NCBI GenBank assembly: GCA_002438405.1
Contig: DJOE01000023.1
Coordinates: forward strand, 120,074-184,073
Direction of reading: 5' to 3'
Length of the DNA: 64,000 bases
From: Cyanobacteria bacterium UBA6446
GTDB taxonomy: Bacteria > Cyanobacteriota > Vampirovibrionia > Gastranaerophilales > Gastranaerophilaceae
Shown: positions 44,340 to 52,488 of the stretch, piece after piece
Layout: each line of letters opens with the position of its first letter
Position numbering within the stretch: the first letter of the stretch is position 1
Program-made: the position numbers and the translations under genes
The notes under the pieces: generated by a model
What the model was told of the DNA's origin: nothing
Seen by the model: only the letters and a program-made list of their open reading frames with translations
Databases searched by the model: none

Positions 44340-45248
44340 ATGAAAAAGTTGCTAATTTTGATAGGTATAATATTTATATTTTCAAGCATTTCTGCTCAAG
44401 CTCAAGAATCTCAAAACCCGACAAATACAAATAGTAATATCGTAACTTTTTCTCAAAATGAAAAATGGGGTACTAAAGATTCGCAAGGGAACATTTTAAT
44501 TCAACCGATTTATAAAAAAATGATTCGTCTTGGAGATAATTCGTGGATTGTTCAAAATAAGAAAAACAAATTCGGTCTTATTGATAACACTGGAAAAGAA
44601 CTTGTACCTATTAAATATTTACACGCAGATAGAGTTGTTTCAAAATTTGCGAAATTTGGAAATTCCAATGACTACGGGATTTATGACGAATATGGAAATG
44701 TAATTGTTGAGCCGATTTATTCAAAAGTTGATATTCTTTTTGGAAAAATGTTTTTGACCTACAAAAATTACAAATACGGGATTGTAGGATATGATGGGAA
44801 AGTCATTTTAGAAAATGAATTTGATGATATTTATATGCCAAAACCAAATGTTATGAGAATTTTATACAATGGTCAATGGTATGAACTTGAACAAGTAAAT
44901 GCCGAAACACTTACACTTCCAGCTGATGCAAAACATAATTTAGCAACAAAAGAAGACCTAAATTTTTATAATATTGTTGTTAATACCGGCGCAATGACAG
45001 GTTATTCAGTATTAACTTTTTCTGATTACTTAATCAAGATTTTTTCATCAATTTCACCTGCTCACGAAGATACAATTGATGAACTTATGTTATCGCAAGG
45101 AGCCGAAACTGTTTCTATTTTCATGAAATTGTCTTGGTTACCAAAATATCCGATTACATACGTAAAAAAATATTACCAAAATGTCCGAAATCCAAACAAC
45201 GGACCATTATCAAATGTTAGACGAGAACTCAAAAATCAAATCAAATAG
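44340..45248 (+). CDS. exported WG-repeat protein
   Basis: 302 residues with signal peptide (MKKLLILIGIIFIFSSISAQA). Residues about 35-185 hold four to five WG/KWG-type repeats (EKWGTKDSQGNILIQPIYKK, NKFGLIDNTGKELVPIKY, NDYGIYDEYGNVIVEPIY, YKYGIVGYDGKVILENEF), a beta-propeller-like fold of unknown ligand. The C-terminal third is not repeated. Followed 11 nt later by the Lrp gene, so possibly in one transcript. Function unknown. Confidence 0.85.
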   Translation: MKKLLILIGIIFIFSSISAQAQESQNPTNTNSNIVTFSQNEKWGTKDSQGNILIQPIYKKMIRLGDNSWIVQNKKNKFGLIDNTGKELVPIKYLHADRVVSKFAKFGNSNDYGIYDEYGNVIVEPIYSKVDILFGKMFLTYKNYKYGIVGYDGKVILENEFDDIYMPKPNVMRILYNGQWYELEQVNAETLTLPADAKHNLATKEDLNFYNIVVNTGAMTGYSVLTFSDYLIKIFSSISPAHEDTIDELMLSQGAETVSIFMKLSWLPKYPITYVKKYYQNVRNPNNGPLSNVRRELKNQIK

Positions 45249-45259
45249 GAGAAAATTTT

Positions 45260-45742
45260 ATGAGAGAAGAATTGTTATCGCTAATTGAAAAAAACAGCAA
45301 AATGAGCCTTAAAGAACTGGCAGTTCTTCTTGGCGCAGACGAACTTGAAGTCGCGAACGAAATGGAAGCATTAGAAAAAGAGGGTGTAATTTGTGGTTAT
45401 CACACTCTTATTGATTGGGATAAAACAAAAAGTGAAAAAGTTACCGCACTAATTGAAGTTCGAGTAACACCTCAACGGGGACAAGGATTTGATAAAATAG
45501 CAGAAAGGATTTACAAATACCCTGAAGTCCGTTCTGTTTATTTAATTTCAGGAGGTTTCGACCTTTTAGTTACACTTGAGGGTAAATCATTAAAAGAAAT
45601 TTCAGCATTTGTTTCAGACAAACTATCAACCCTTGACAGTGTACTTAGTACGGCAACCCACTTTATCCTAAAAAAATACAAAGACCACGGAACAATTTTA
45701 GATAAAAAACATGAAGACGAAAGGGAGGTCATCACTCCATGA
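45260..45742 (+). CDS. Lrp/AsnC-family regulator (AlaR-like)
   Basis: 160 residues: N-terminal winged helix (LSLIEKNSKMSLKELAVLLG ... EKEGVICGYHTLIDW) and C-terminal RAM ligand-binding domain (KVTALIEVRVTPQRGQGF, GGFDLLVTLEGKSLKEISAF). Its stop overlaps the start of the aminotransferase gene by 4 nt. The same arrangement is known for AlaR and AlaT (YugG/YugH) in Bacillus, so it probably senses an amino acid and controls its partner gene. AGGAGA lies before the ATG. Confidence 0.88.
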   Translation: MREELLSLIEKNSKMSLKELAVLLGADELEVANEMEALEKEGVICGYHTLIDWDKTKSEKVTALIEVRVTPQRGQGFDKIAERIYKYPEVRSVYLISGGFDLLVTLEGKSLKEISAFVSDKLSTLDSVLSTATHFILKKYKDHGTILDKKHEDEREVITP

Positions 45743-46914
45743 GAAACCCACTTTCAGATAAAGTTTTAGAAATTAAACCCTCCGGAATCAGAAAATTTTT
45801 TGATATTGTAAGTGAAATGAAAGACGCAATATCTCTCGGAGTTGGAGAACCTGATTTTGAAACTCCTTGGCACATCAGAGATGAGGGAATTTATTCCTTT
45901 GAAAGAGGAAGAACTTTCTACACCTCTAATGCCGGACTTAAAGATTTAAGAATTGAAATTTGTAACTATTTAAAAAGGCATCACAATTTAAACTACGACC
46001 CAAATTCAGAAGTATTAGTAACCGTTGGAGGGTCTGAAGCAATTGATATCGGGCTTCGTGCAATGTTAAATCCTAATGATGAAGTTATAATTCCTCAGCC
46101 GTCATACGTTTCGTATGAACCTTGCGCTTATCTTGCAGGGGGAAAACCTGTAATTATTGATTTGAAAGAAGAAAATAATTTCAGACTAACGCCGGAAGAA
46201 CTTGAAAACGCAATTACTGATAAAACAAAAGTTCTAATTCTTCCATATCCAAACAATCCAACAGGCGCAATTATGGGAAGAAAAGACCTTGAAAAAATAG
46301 CAAAAATTGCAATTGAAAAAGATATTTTTGTTATGTCCGATGAAATATATAGCGCATTAACATATAAAGACAAACACGTTTCAATAGCTGAAATTGATGG
46401 AATGAAAGAACGTACAATTCTCATTAATGGTTTTTCAAAAGCCTATGCAATGACAGGTTGGAGATTAGGTTATGCTTGTGCGCCTGCTGAAATCATTAAA
46501 CAAATGACAAAAATTCACCAATTTGCAATTATGTGTGCTCCGACAATTAGTCAATATGCTGCAATTGAAGCCCTCAAAAATGGTGATAAAGATGTTGAAG
46601 AAATGCGCAGAGCATACAATCAACGTAGAAGATTTTTACTAAATGCATTCAAAGAAATGGGGCTAAAATGCTTTGAACCCTATGGTGCATTCTATGTATT
46701 TCCTTGTATTAAAGAATTTGGAATGACAAGTGAAGAATTTGCAACCAGATTTCTCAAAGAAGAAAAAGTTGCCGCTGTCCCAGGAACAGCTTTCGGACAA
46801 AGTGGTGAAGGATATTTACGAATATCTTATGCTTATTCTCTTGAAAACCTCAAAAAAGCTCTTCAAAGACTTGAACATTTTGTGAAAAAACTAAGACAAG
46901 AAAAACAAAATTAA
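45739..46914 (+). CDS. PLP-dependent class I aminotransferase (AlaT-like)
   Basis: 391 residues, fold type I aminotransferase. LGVGEPDFETPWHI is the N-terminal substrate loop, YPNNPTGAIM the Asn/Pro/Gly motif, VMSDEIYSALTY the PLP-contacting Asp/Tyr, and NGFSKAYAMTGWRLGY holds the Schiff-base Lys; C-terminal GEGYLRISYA has the carboxylate-binding Arg. Amino donor specificity is uncertain: alanine by analogy with the AlaR/AlaT pair, aspartate otherwise. Translationally coupled to the Lrp gene. Confidence 0.9.
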   Translation: MRNPLSDKVLEIKPSGIRKFFDIVSEMKDAISLGVGEPDFETPWHIRDEGIYSFERGRTFYTSNAGLKDLRIEICNYLKRHHNLNYDPNSEVLVTVGGSEAIDIGLRAMLNPNDEVIIPQPSYVSYEPCAYLAGGKPVIIDLKEENNFRLTPEELENAITDKTKVLILPYPNNPTGAIMGRKDLEKIAKIAIEKDIFVMSDEIYSALTYKDKHVSIAEIDGMKERTILINGFSKAYAMTGWRLGYACAPAEIIKQMTKIHQFAIMCAPTISQYAAIEALKNGDKDVEEMRRAYNQRRRFLLNAFKEMGLKCFEPYGAFYVFPCIKEFGMTSEEFATRFLKEEKVAAVPGTAFGQSGEGYLRISYAYSLENLKKALQRLEHFVKKLRQEKQN

Positions 46915-46929
46915 AATTTATTTTAAGAA

Positions 46930-46975
46930 AACAAAGAGGCAAGTTGATTTTATCAACTTGCCTCTTTGTTAAATC
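46930..46975. terminator. very strong bidirectional intrinsic terminator
   Basis: 19-bp perfect stem from AACAAAGAGGCAAGTTGAT to its complement (46930-46948 and 46952-46970), 3-nt loop TTT. It lies between convergent genes; T content on each side is moderate. Confidence 0.9.
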
Positions 46976-46977
46976 TA

Positions 46978-47289
46978 TTAGACTTCAACTTCTTCATTTA
47001 TAACAGTTTCGTCTTCAACCGGAATTGGAGCCGGTGCAGGATTATTTCTATATCTGTACCATAAAATCATATCCGTCAGCAAGAATGCCATATTTATAAC
47101 ATATAACCAAATTACAATATCTCTGGAATATAGTAACTTGTGTGTAATACCACAAATATAGCCAAGCATAATTAACATTGAAAAATATATGCTTTTACCA
47201 TGTACACATTTGCATTTATATGTCTTATAAGCAGCTAATGGCCAACTAACACCAAAACAAATCATCATTCCGGCTTCAAATATACTCAT
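46978..47289 (-). CDS. small membrane protein (SWEET/PQ-loop-like, three helices)
   Basis: 103 residues with three membrane segments. MSIFEAGMMICFGVSWPLAAYKTYKC, GKSIYFSMLIMLGYICGI and VIWLYVINMAFLLTDMILWY resemble a widespread bacterial family of three-helix proteins that look like half of a PQ-loop transporter. The tail is acidic and proline-rich. I start at 47289; AAGGAG lies 7-8 nt before it. Function unknown. Confidence 0.65.
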   Translation of the reverse strand: MSIFEAGMMICFGVSWPLAAYKTYKCKCVHGKSIYFSMLIMLGYICGITHKLLYSRDIVIWLYVINMAFLLTDMILWYRYRNNPAPAPIPVEDETVINEEVEV

Positions 47290-47481
47290 AAATTTTCTCC
47301 TTTGAACTTTTATCATTGAGTGTTAAATGATATATTCGTGCAGATAATAGAATTTATTAGTGTACTTTATACATTTAATACCTTCACTGTTATTATAGTA
47401 CTTTTTTCAATATTGTAAAGAGGGTAACAAAAATATTTTTTAGCACACTTATAAATAACATCATAAATAAGGAGATAACAA

Positions 47482-47979
47482 TTGGACATATCATTTACAG
47501 GAATAAACAATCTTTATATTGGCAAAAAAACTTATTCAAAAATTGGAACATATTTAAATGCAGATATGAAATTAAAACGAGGAAATAAATTTTATACAGA
47601 AATCAAAATGAGATGTAATCTTACAAATGATAAACAAGGAAATGACTTGGAGGATTTTCAAAAAACACTCTCAAGGTGTAGACCTTGCTATCAATACAAC
47701 TGCGTTGATAAAAATCAACCCGACAAATTTGAATTTCACATGAAAAAATTTGATGTTCAAAATGATATTCTTCCAACCTCAACTTCTACTTTTAATATAA
47801 ATGATTATGAAATTATGTTTGATGAAAGAGAAATCTTACCAATGGTAGATTTTATGGCAAGATTAACCCGAAAATTATCAAAATCTAAAGATTTGACAGA
47901 ACAACAAAGAAAAGTTATGTCATTTATAAATAAATCAATTGCAACTAAAGCAGAAGATTTTATTGAAAACTTATTTTAA
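47482..47979 (+). CDS. hypothetical protein with N-terminal ISFTG tag
   Basis: 165 residues starting at TTG (47482), with GGAG (47471-47474) 7 nt upstream. It begins DISFTGINNLYIG, a variant of the SFG tag at the very N-terminus. The rest is a soluble mixed fold with three cysteines and no recognised motif (LSRCRPCYQYNC). No signal peptide. Lies before queF. Function unknown. Confidence 0.55.
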   Translation: MDISFTGINNLYIGKKTYSKIGTYLNADMKLKRGNKFYTEIKMRCNLTNDKQGNDLEDFQKTLSRCRPCYQYNCVDKNQPDKFEFHMKKFDVQNDILPTSTSTFNINDYEIMFDEREILPMVDFMARLTRKLSKSKDLTEQQRKVMSFINKSIATKAEDFIENLF

Positions 47980-48018
47980 AAACTTTGTTATACAATATTA
48001 AAAAAGAGAGGTTTTAAA

Positions 48019-48924
48019 ATGCACAACAATCAAACGGAAGAAATTGCATCAAAATTTTTAGGGAAAAGAACTGCAGGAAGTGAAACTTATGACCCGTCAC
48101 TACTTGTTGCCGTGCCAAGATTTGAAAACAGACAGCAATACAATATTAATAACAACCATTTGCCGTTTGTTGGTTGGGATATCTGGCATGCGTATGAATT
48201 TTCAGCAATGACACTAAATGGAATTCCCGTAACAAGACTTTTAAAGATAAAATACAATTGCACAAGTGAATTCATTGTTGAATCAAAATCTCTAAAACTA
48301 TATCTCAATTCATTCAACATGACCCGTCTTGGAATAACAATAGATGAATGCCTAAGTAAATGCAAAGATTTTATTGAACGAGATTTAAGTAAAAAATTAA
48401 AAACAGATGTTCAAGTCAATTTTTTAGACAACAACGCCCCAAGGATAAATATTTTCAACAATTTTGACAATTTGATTGATTTCATTGACCAAAAAGCAAC
48501 AGTTATTGAAAAATTCAAAGAAGCACCGGAACTAATTGAAGCAGATGAAACAACAACTCCGCAAAAGCATTATCTAATGTTTGATTCTCTTCGTTCAAAT
48601 TGCAGGGTTACACACCAACCGGATTTTGGAGATGTATTTATTTATTACAAATCAAACAGACATATTAAAGAAGAAAGCTTGGTGAAATACCTAATTTCAT
48701 TTCGTTCAGAATACCATTTTCACGAAGAATGCTGTGAAATGATTTATAAAAGACTCCTTGACAAATTAAATAAAGATGATGAATTATTCGTTTGTGCGTT
48801 ATATACAAGACGAGGGGGAATAGACATCTGTCCTGCACGTTGGAGTAAAAATTGTACAGTTAATGATGCTTACAAACTTCTTGATTTAACCCAATATGCA
48901 AGAAACAATTTCAAACAAGGGTAA
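48019..48924 (+). CDS. queF: NADPH-dependent 7-cyano-7-deazaguanine reductase (long type)
   Basis: 301 residues. QueF reduces preQ0 to preQ1 in queuosine tRNA-modification synthesis. It is the bimodular (YqfA/E. coli-like) form with two T-fold halves. The substrate-binding ESKSLKLYLNSFN, catalytic Cys in SLRSNCRVTHQPDFGDVFI, and C-terminal YTRRGGIDICPARW are all present. AGAGG lies about 8 nt before the ATG. Other queuosine genes are not in the window. Confidence 0.94.
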   Translation: MHNNQTEEIASKFLGKRTAGSETYDPSLLVAVPRFENRQQYNINNNHLPFVGWDIWHAYEFSAMTLNGIPVTRLLKIKYNCTSEFIVESKSLKLYLNSFNMTRLGITIDECLSKCKDFIERDLSKKLKTDVQVNFLDNNAPRINIFNNFDNLIDFIDQKATVIEKFKEAPELIEADETTTPQKHYLMFDSLRSNCRVTHQPDFGDVFIYYKSNRHIKEESLVKYLISFRSEYHFHEECCEMIYKRLLDKLNKDDELFVCALYTRRGGIDICPARWSKNCTVNDAYKLLDLTQYARNNFKQG

Positions 48925-48975
48925 AATCTATTTTGTTGTTCTTAGTGTTTTATAAAACTAGAAAATTTTAAATAA

Positions 48976-50052
48976 TTATTTTCCACCTAAAATTTGTTTT
49001 CCAAATAAAATTAGACTTTTGTTGTTTGAATTGAAGTTCACTGAAATCAATTTTTTACGAATATTTCTTATTTTTCTAAAAAAGATTTTTCTTTGAAAAT
49101 TTTTACAGAATTTTTGTGTATTATTCAACAACAAATCAAAATCTTTTTTATTAACTTGGGAATAAAAATACTCTCCTAATGTCCCACTTTTTTCAATTTC
49201 TCTGAATTCTTGCGCAAAATTATCTATAAAATCAGGAATAAATTGCTCTGCAATTCTATAAACGGTCCAATCATAAGCCTTGTAACGACAAGAATATGAA
49301 TATTCCAAAAATGGTTCAATTAAATGTTGATTAGCTTTGATATAACGTTCAATTTCCTTATACTCATCACAGATACAATAAACTTTATTTTTATTATTTA
49401 CAGAAGAATTCAAATTATCTTGACGATAGTGCAAAAAAGCCTCTGAGGTAAAAATAACAGATTTTGCTTGCATCATTGCCTTGAAATAAAAACCGGTATC
49501 TTGATAACTTGCCCCCGGAGTTTCTAAAAATCTTACATCATTTTGTTTTAAAAACTTCCTCTTATAAATTCCACTCCAAATAGCAGGTTGCATTTTCAAA
49601 ACAAAATGTTCATCTTTTGGACTAAAAACACGATTTGACAACTCTTTTAATATTGCATTTGCTTTGATATCAGAATTATTTTTTGTCCAATAACAATACC
49701 AATCCGATTTTGCAATATCTACAGAATTTTCAACTGCCATATTATAAAGAATTTCAAACATATCTAAATCGGCGAAATCGTCAGACTCAATAATTCCAAC
49801 ATAATCACCTGTTGCATTATCAAGTCCTAAATTCATTGAAATTCCATAACCGGAATTAGATTTATCAATGATTTTTATTCGAGAATCATTTTTTGCATAT
49901 TCTTCCAATATTGATAATGAAGAATCTGTAGAGCCATCATTTATACAAATAATTTCAATATCTTTCAATGTTTGATTTACAACACTGTCCAAACATTCTC
50001 TAAGATATCTCTCAACGTTATAAACAGGAACAAGTACTGATACTTTTGGCAT
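48976..50052 (-). CDS. family 2 glycosyltransferase
   Basis: 358 residues. GT-A fold: VSVLVPVYNVERYLRECLDS, EIICINDGSTDSSLSILEEYA (Asp-Gly), then GDYVGIIESDDFADLDMFEI (the DXD-like ESDD). C-terminal part is acceptor-specific. ATG shares one base with the glf stop. With UDP-galactopyranose mutase immediately upstream it probably transfers a galactofuranose or related sugar onto a surface glycan; that is inference from adjacency. Confidence 0.88.
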   Translation of the reverse strand: MPKVSVLVPVYNVERYLRECLDSVVNQTLKDIEIICINDGSTDSSLSILEEYAKNDSRIKIIDKSNSGYGISMNLGLDNATGDYVGIIESDDFADLDMFEILYNMAVENSVDIAKSDWYCYWTKNNSDIKANAILKELSNRVFSPKDEHFVLKMQPAIWSGIYKRKFLKQNDVRFLETPGASYQDTGFYFKAMMQAKSVIFTSEAFLHYRQDNLNSSVNNKNKVYCICDEYKEIERYIKANQHLIEPFLEYSYSCRYKAYDWTVYRIAEQFIPDFIDNFAQEFREIEKSGTLGEYFYSQVNKKDFDLLLNNTQKFCKNFQRKIFFRKIRNIRKKLISVNFNSNNKSLILFGKQILGGK

Positions 50053-51170
50053 TATTTTATCTCCTCAAAAAGTTCAATAGCTCTTGCTATTGCTTGATCC
50101 ATATTATAATATTTGTAATCACCTAAACGACCCAAGAAATAAATATTTTCAACTTTCTTAGCTTCTTCTAAGTACTTGTTATACAATTTAGCATTATCTT
50201 CACTTGCAATAGGGTAATATCTTTCATTTTTGCCGAGTTCAAAAAATTCAGAATATTCTTTAGCAATTACAGTCTTTGGAGATTTATCCTGCAAGTAATG
50301 TTTGTATTCGTGAATTCTTGTAAAATCATAATTATTTGGATAATTTACACACGCATGAGATTGATAAAATTCTCTATCATAAGTTTCAAATTTAAAATTA
50401 ACACTTCTATATGGCAATTGCCCAAATTTGTAATCAAAAAATTCATCAATTGAACCAGTGTAAAAAATTCTAGCATTTTTTACTAATTCAGGATAAGATT
50501 TTTTATATTCATTAAAATCTGTTTTTAAATAAATATCAATATTGGGGTGGTTTAGCATTTTTTCAATAACACTTGTATAACCATCTAAAGGGATACCTTG
50601 ATATTTATCTTGAAAATATCTGTTATCTTTACTCAAAAATACAGGAACTCTAGCAGTTACAGCACCATCTACTTCTTTTGGAGAAACACCCCATTGTTTA
50701 GTTGTATAATTTAAGAATATTTTTTCATAAACATAATTTGCTAAATATTTTAAATCTTCATCATCTTGTTTTTGGAATTCTAAAATTGGGACTTTTTTAT
50801 TATATTCAAAAGTTTTTAATAGCTTTTCTTCCAATCTTTTAGCCATTGTTTCTGGGAAAACTTGATACAAGGTATTAAAATTGAACGGGATATGAGCTTC
50901 TATACCATCTAAAATACCAACGACCTCATGCATATAAGTACTAAAAGCAGTAAACTTTTTCAAAAAAGTCCAAACTTTTTCATTATTTGTATGAAAAATA
51001 TGAGAGCCATATTTGTGAATCATAATACCGTTTTCATCACGATAATCATAGCTATTCCCTGCAATGTGGTCTTTCTTATCAATTACAATAACCTTTTGAT
51101 TTAATTCTTCAGCTAACAAATATGCAATAGCAGCTCCTGAAAATCCTGCACCGACTACAATATTTTGCAC
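50052..51170 (-). CDS. glf: UDP-galactopyranose mutase
   Basis: 372 residues. Flavoenzyme interconverting UDP-Galp and UDP-Galf. NIVVGAGFSGAAIAYLLAEE is the FAD-binding GxGxxG, followed by VIDKKDHIAGNSYDYRDENG, IMIHKYGSHIFHTNNEKVWT and C-terminal ARAIELFEEIK (family DxxxA region NMDQAIA). GTG start at 51170 with GGAGG about 7 nt before. Forms an operon with GT2. Suggests galactofuranose-containing surface glycans. Confidence 0.96.
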   Translation of the reverse strand: MQNIVVGAGFSGAAIAYLLAEELNQKVIVIDKKDHIAGNSYDYRDENGIMIHKYGSHIFHTNNEKVWTFLKKFTAFSTYMHEVVGILDGIEAHIPFNFNTLYQVFPETMAKRLEEKLLKTFEYNKKVPILEFQKQDDEDLKYLANYVYEKIFLNYTTKQWGVSPKEVDGAVTARVPVFLSKDNRYFQDKYQGIPLDGYTSVIEKMLNHPNIDIYLKTDFNEYKKSYPELVKNARIFYTGSIDEFFDYKFGQLPYRSVNFKFETYDREFYQSHACVNYPNNYDFTRIHEYKHYLQDKSPKTVIAKEYSEFFELGKNERYYPIASEDNAKLYNKYLEEAKKVENIYFLGRLGDYKYYNMDQAIARAIELFEEIK

Positions 51171-51369
51171 TATATTTCCTCCAACTGTTTAAATTGTTTT
51201 TCCTTAATCAAATTATGCAACTTTATCCCAGCTTTGCTAAACATTTTAAATATAATGTTTACACAAATTTCTAAGATTTATGTATATATCATATCACAAA
51301 ATATTGCTATTATGCAAAAAATTATATTCCCAACTGTTTAAAGACAATAATATAAGATTTAAAACAACT

Positions 51370-52143
51370 ATGAAAATCATATCACTCAATAAGCCTATAT
51401 ATAAACAACCACAAATAAATTACTCCAATAAAAGAAATGCATATACCCAGTCTTTTAAAGGGGAAGAACATCTGATGGCTGATGATTTCATCAAAAAAGT
51501 CGAGCCAACTACATTTCACAGGTTGAAAAAGGTGGAATTTAAGATGCCAATAACGATTGTAGATGCCCTTTTGTGTATTGCAGAGAGCAAGAATAAAATA
51601 ATTGGAGAGTCTTTATTATATAATTTACATTCAAAAGACGGATTAAAAGAAATGGCAATTGAAGCAAATTCCAACGATTTTCTTAGAAATATTAAAGTCA
51701 AAAAACTAATTGGAATGGGTGGATTTGCTTTAGTATTTGAAACAGAAACAAAAAAAGCATTAAAAATAGTTGGAATAGAACATTTTCCAAACAAAAGGAA
51801 ACATGTCTTTTTTGATATTCCAATAATTAAAAAAGGATCGCTTGGTCATTCCAAGTACTATATTGAAGAAAAAGCAAAAATGAATGTAACTAAAGATGAG
51901 GCATTTAATCTAATCAAAAAAATTAAAGAATGTGGATATAAAATAAATGATTGTTTTTACAACTCAGATATGAAAACATTTAAAGAAGAAGTTTTTGATA
52001 AGAATCTTGTAAAACTAGACCAATTCGGGAGATGTGAAGATGGAAAGGTTTACTTAATTGACCCAGGGTGCGCCATTGAACCCTTAAAAATTGAAAAACT
52101 TGCTAAAAAAATCACAACTTGGATAAAAAAGGTTGCGAAGTAA
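51370..52143 (+). CDS. degenerate protein-kinase-like protein with N-terminal tag
   Basis: 257 residues from the ATG at 51370. Near the N-terminus YTQSFKGEEHLM resembles the lineage tag. Residues 111-135 (KKLIGMGGFALVFETETKK, then ALKIV) look like a kinase glycine-rich loop and ATP-binding Lys132. Residues 218-233 (QFGRCEDGKVYLIDPG) resemble the kinase loop with DPG in place of DFG. No HRD-type catalytic Asp is apparent, so it may be a pseudokinase or a divergent effector kinase. No clear Shine-Dalgarno. The frame opens at 51280. Confidence 0.55.
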   Translation: MKIISLNKPIYKQPQINYSNKRNAYTQSFKGEEHLMADDFIKKVEPTTFHRLKKVEFKMPITIVDALLCIAESKNKIIGESLLYNLHSKDGLKEMAIEANSNDFLRNIKVKKLIGMGGFALVFETETKKALKIVGIEHFPNKRKHVFFDIPIIKKGSLGHSKYYIEEKAKMNVTKDEAFNLIKKIKECGYKINDCFYNSDMKTFKEEVFDKNLVKLDQFGRCEDGKVYLIDPGCAIEPLKIEKLAKKITTWIKKVAK

Positions 52144-52149
52144 CAACTT

Positions 52150-52314
52150 TGGAAGATGGATTTCTGCTCAGATGAGGGCGAAAAACTTGAGCCATACAGA
52201 TGGGGATACCACTTAGCGGTAAAACCACAAAATTTCTGAACTACATGAAAAAATCTCTGTAGCTAGAAACCCATCAGGTTAAGCACTTATTGTGCAAATA
52301 ATACCTCTTTTTTT
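52150..52314 (+). ncRNA. candidate structured RNA ending in an intrinsic terminator
   Basis: Non-coding, rich in local pairing: GATGGG / CCCATC (52199-52204, 52270-52275) enclosing CTACA / TGTAG (52241-52245, 52258-52262) and ACC / GGT (52208-52210, 52218-52220). It ends with AGGT-GCAC hairpin pairing (52276-52306) and seven Ts. It does not match tmRNA, RNase P or 4.5S as I know them; a 6S-like RNA is not excluded. May instead be the 3' UTR of the preceding gene. Confidence 0.4.
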
Positions 52315-52316
52315 AA

Positions 52317-52387
52317 CTCCCGGAGATGGATTCGAACCACCGTTAAAAGAGCCAGAATCTTTCGTCCTGCCACTAGACGATCCGGGA
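52317..52387 (-). tRNA. tRNA-Gln(CUG)
   Basis: 71-nt minus-strand cloverleaf: acceptor TCCCGGA / TCCGGGA, D-region TCGTCTAGTGGCAGGAC, anticodon stem AAAGA / TCTTT with loop TTCTGGC (anticodon CUG), T-arm GGTTCGAATCC, discriminator G. CCA not encoded. Confidence 0.88.
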
Positions 52388-52441
52388 TTATCTCAACAAT
52401 TATGGTAACACTTAAAATTTTAAATACAACTTTTAACAAAC

Positions 52442-52484
52442 AAAAATCCATGCCTGTCTTTTTAGACAAACATGGATTTTTCTT
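52442..52484 (-). terminator. intrinsic terminator of the autotransporter gene
   Basis: Arms AAAAATCCATG / CATGGATTTTT (52442-52452, 52471-52481) with inner TGTCT / AGACA and small internal loops; on the minus strand it ends in TTTTTG. Confidence 0.85.
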
Positions 52485-52488
52485 ATAA

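Noticed and set aside
52150..52314. tmRNA or RNase P RNA in the spacer before tRNA-Gln
   Set aside because: No tRNA-like ends with a tag reading frame and none of the conserved RNase P blocks; kept only as an unclassified candidate.
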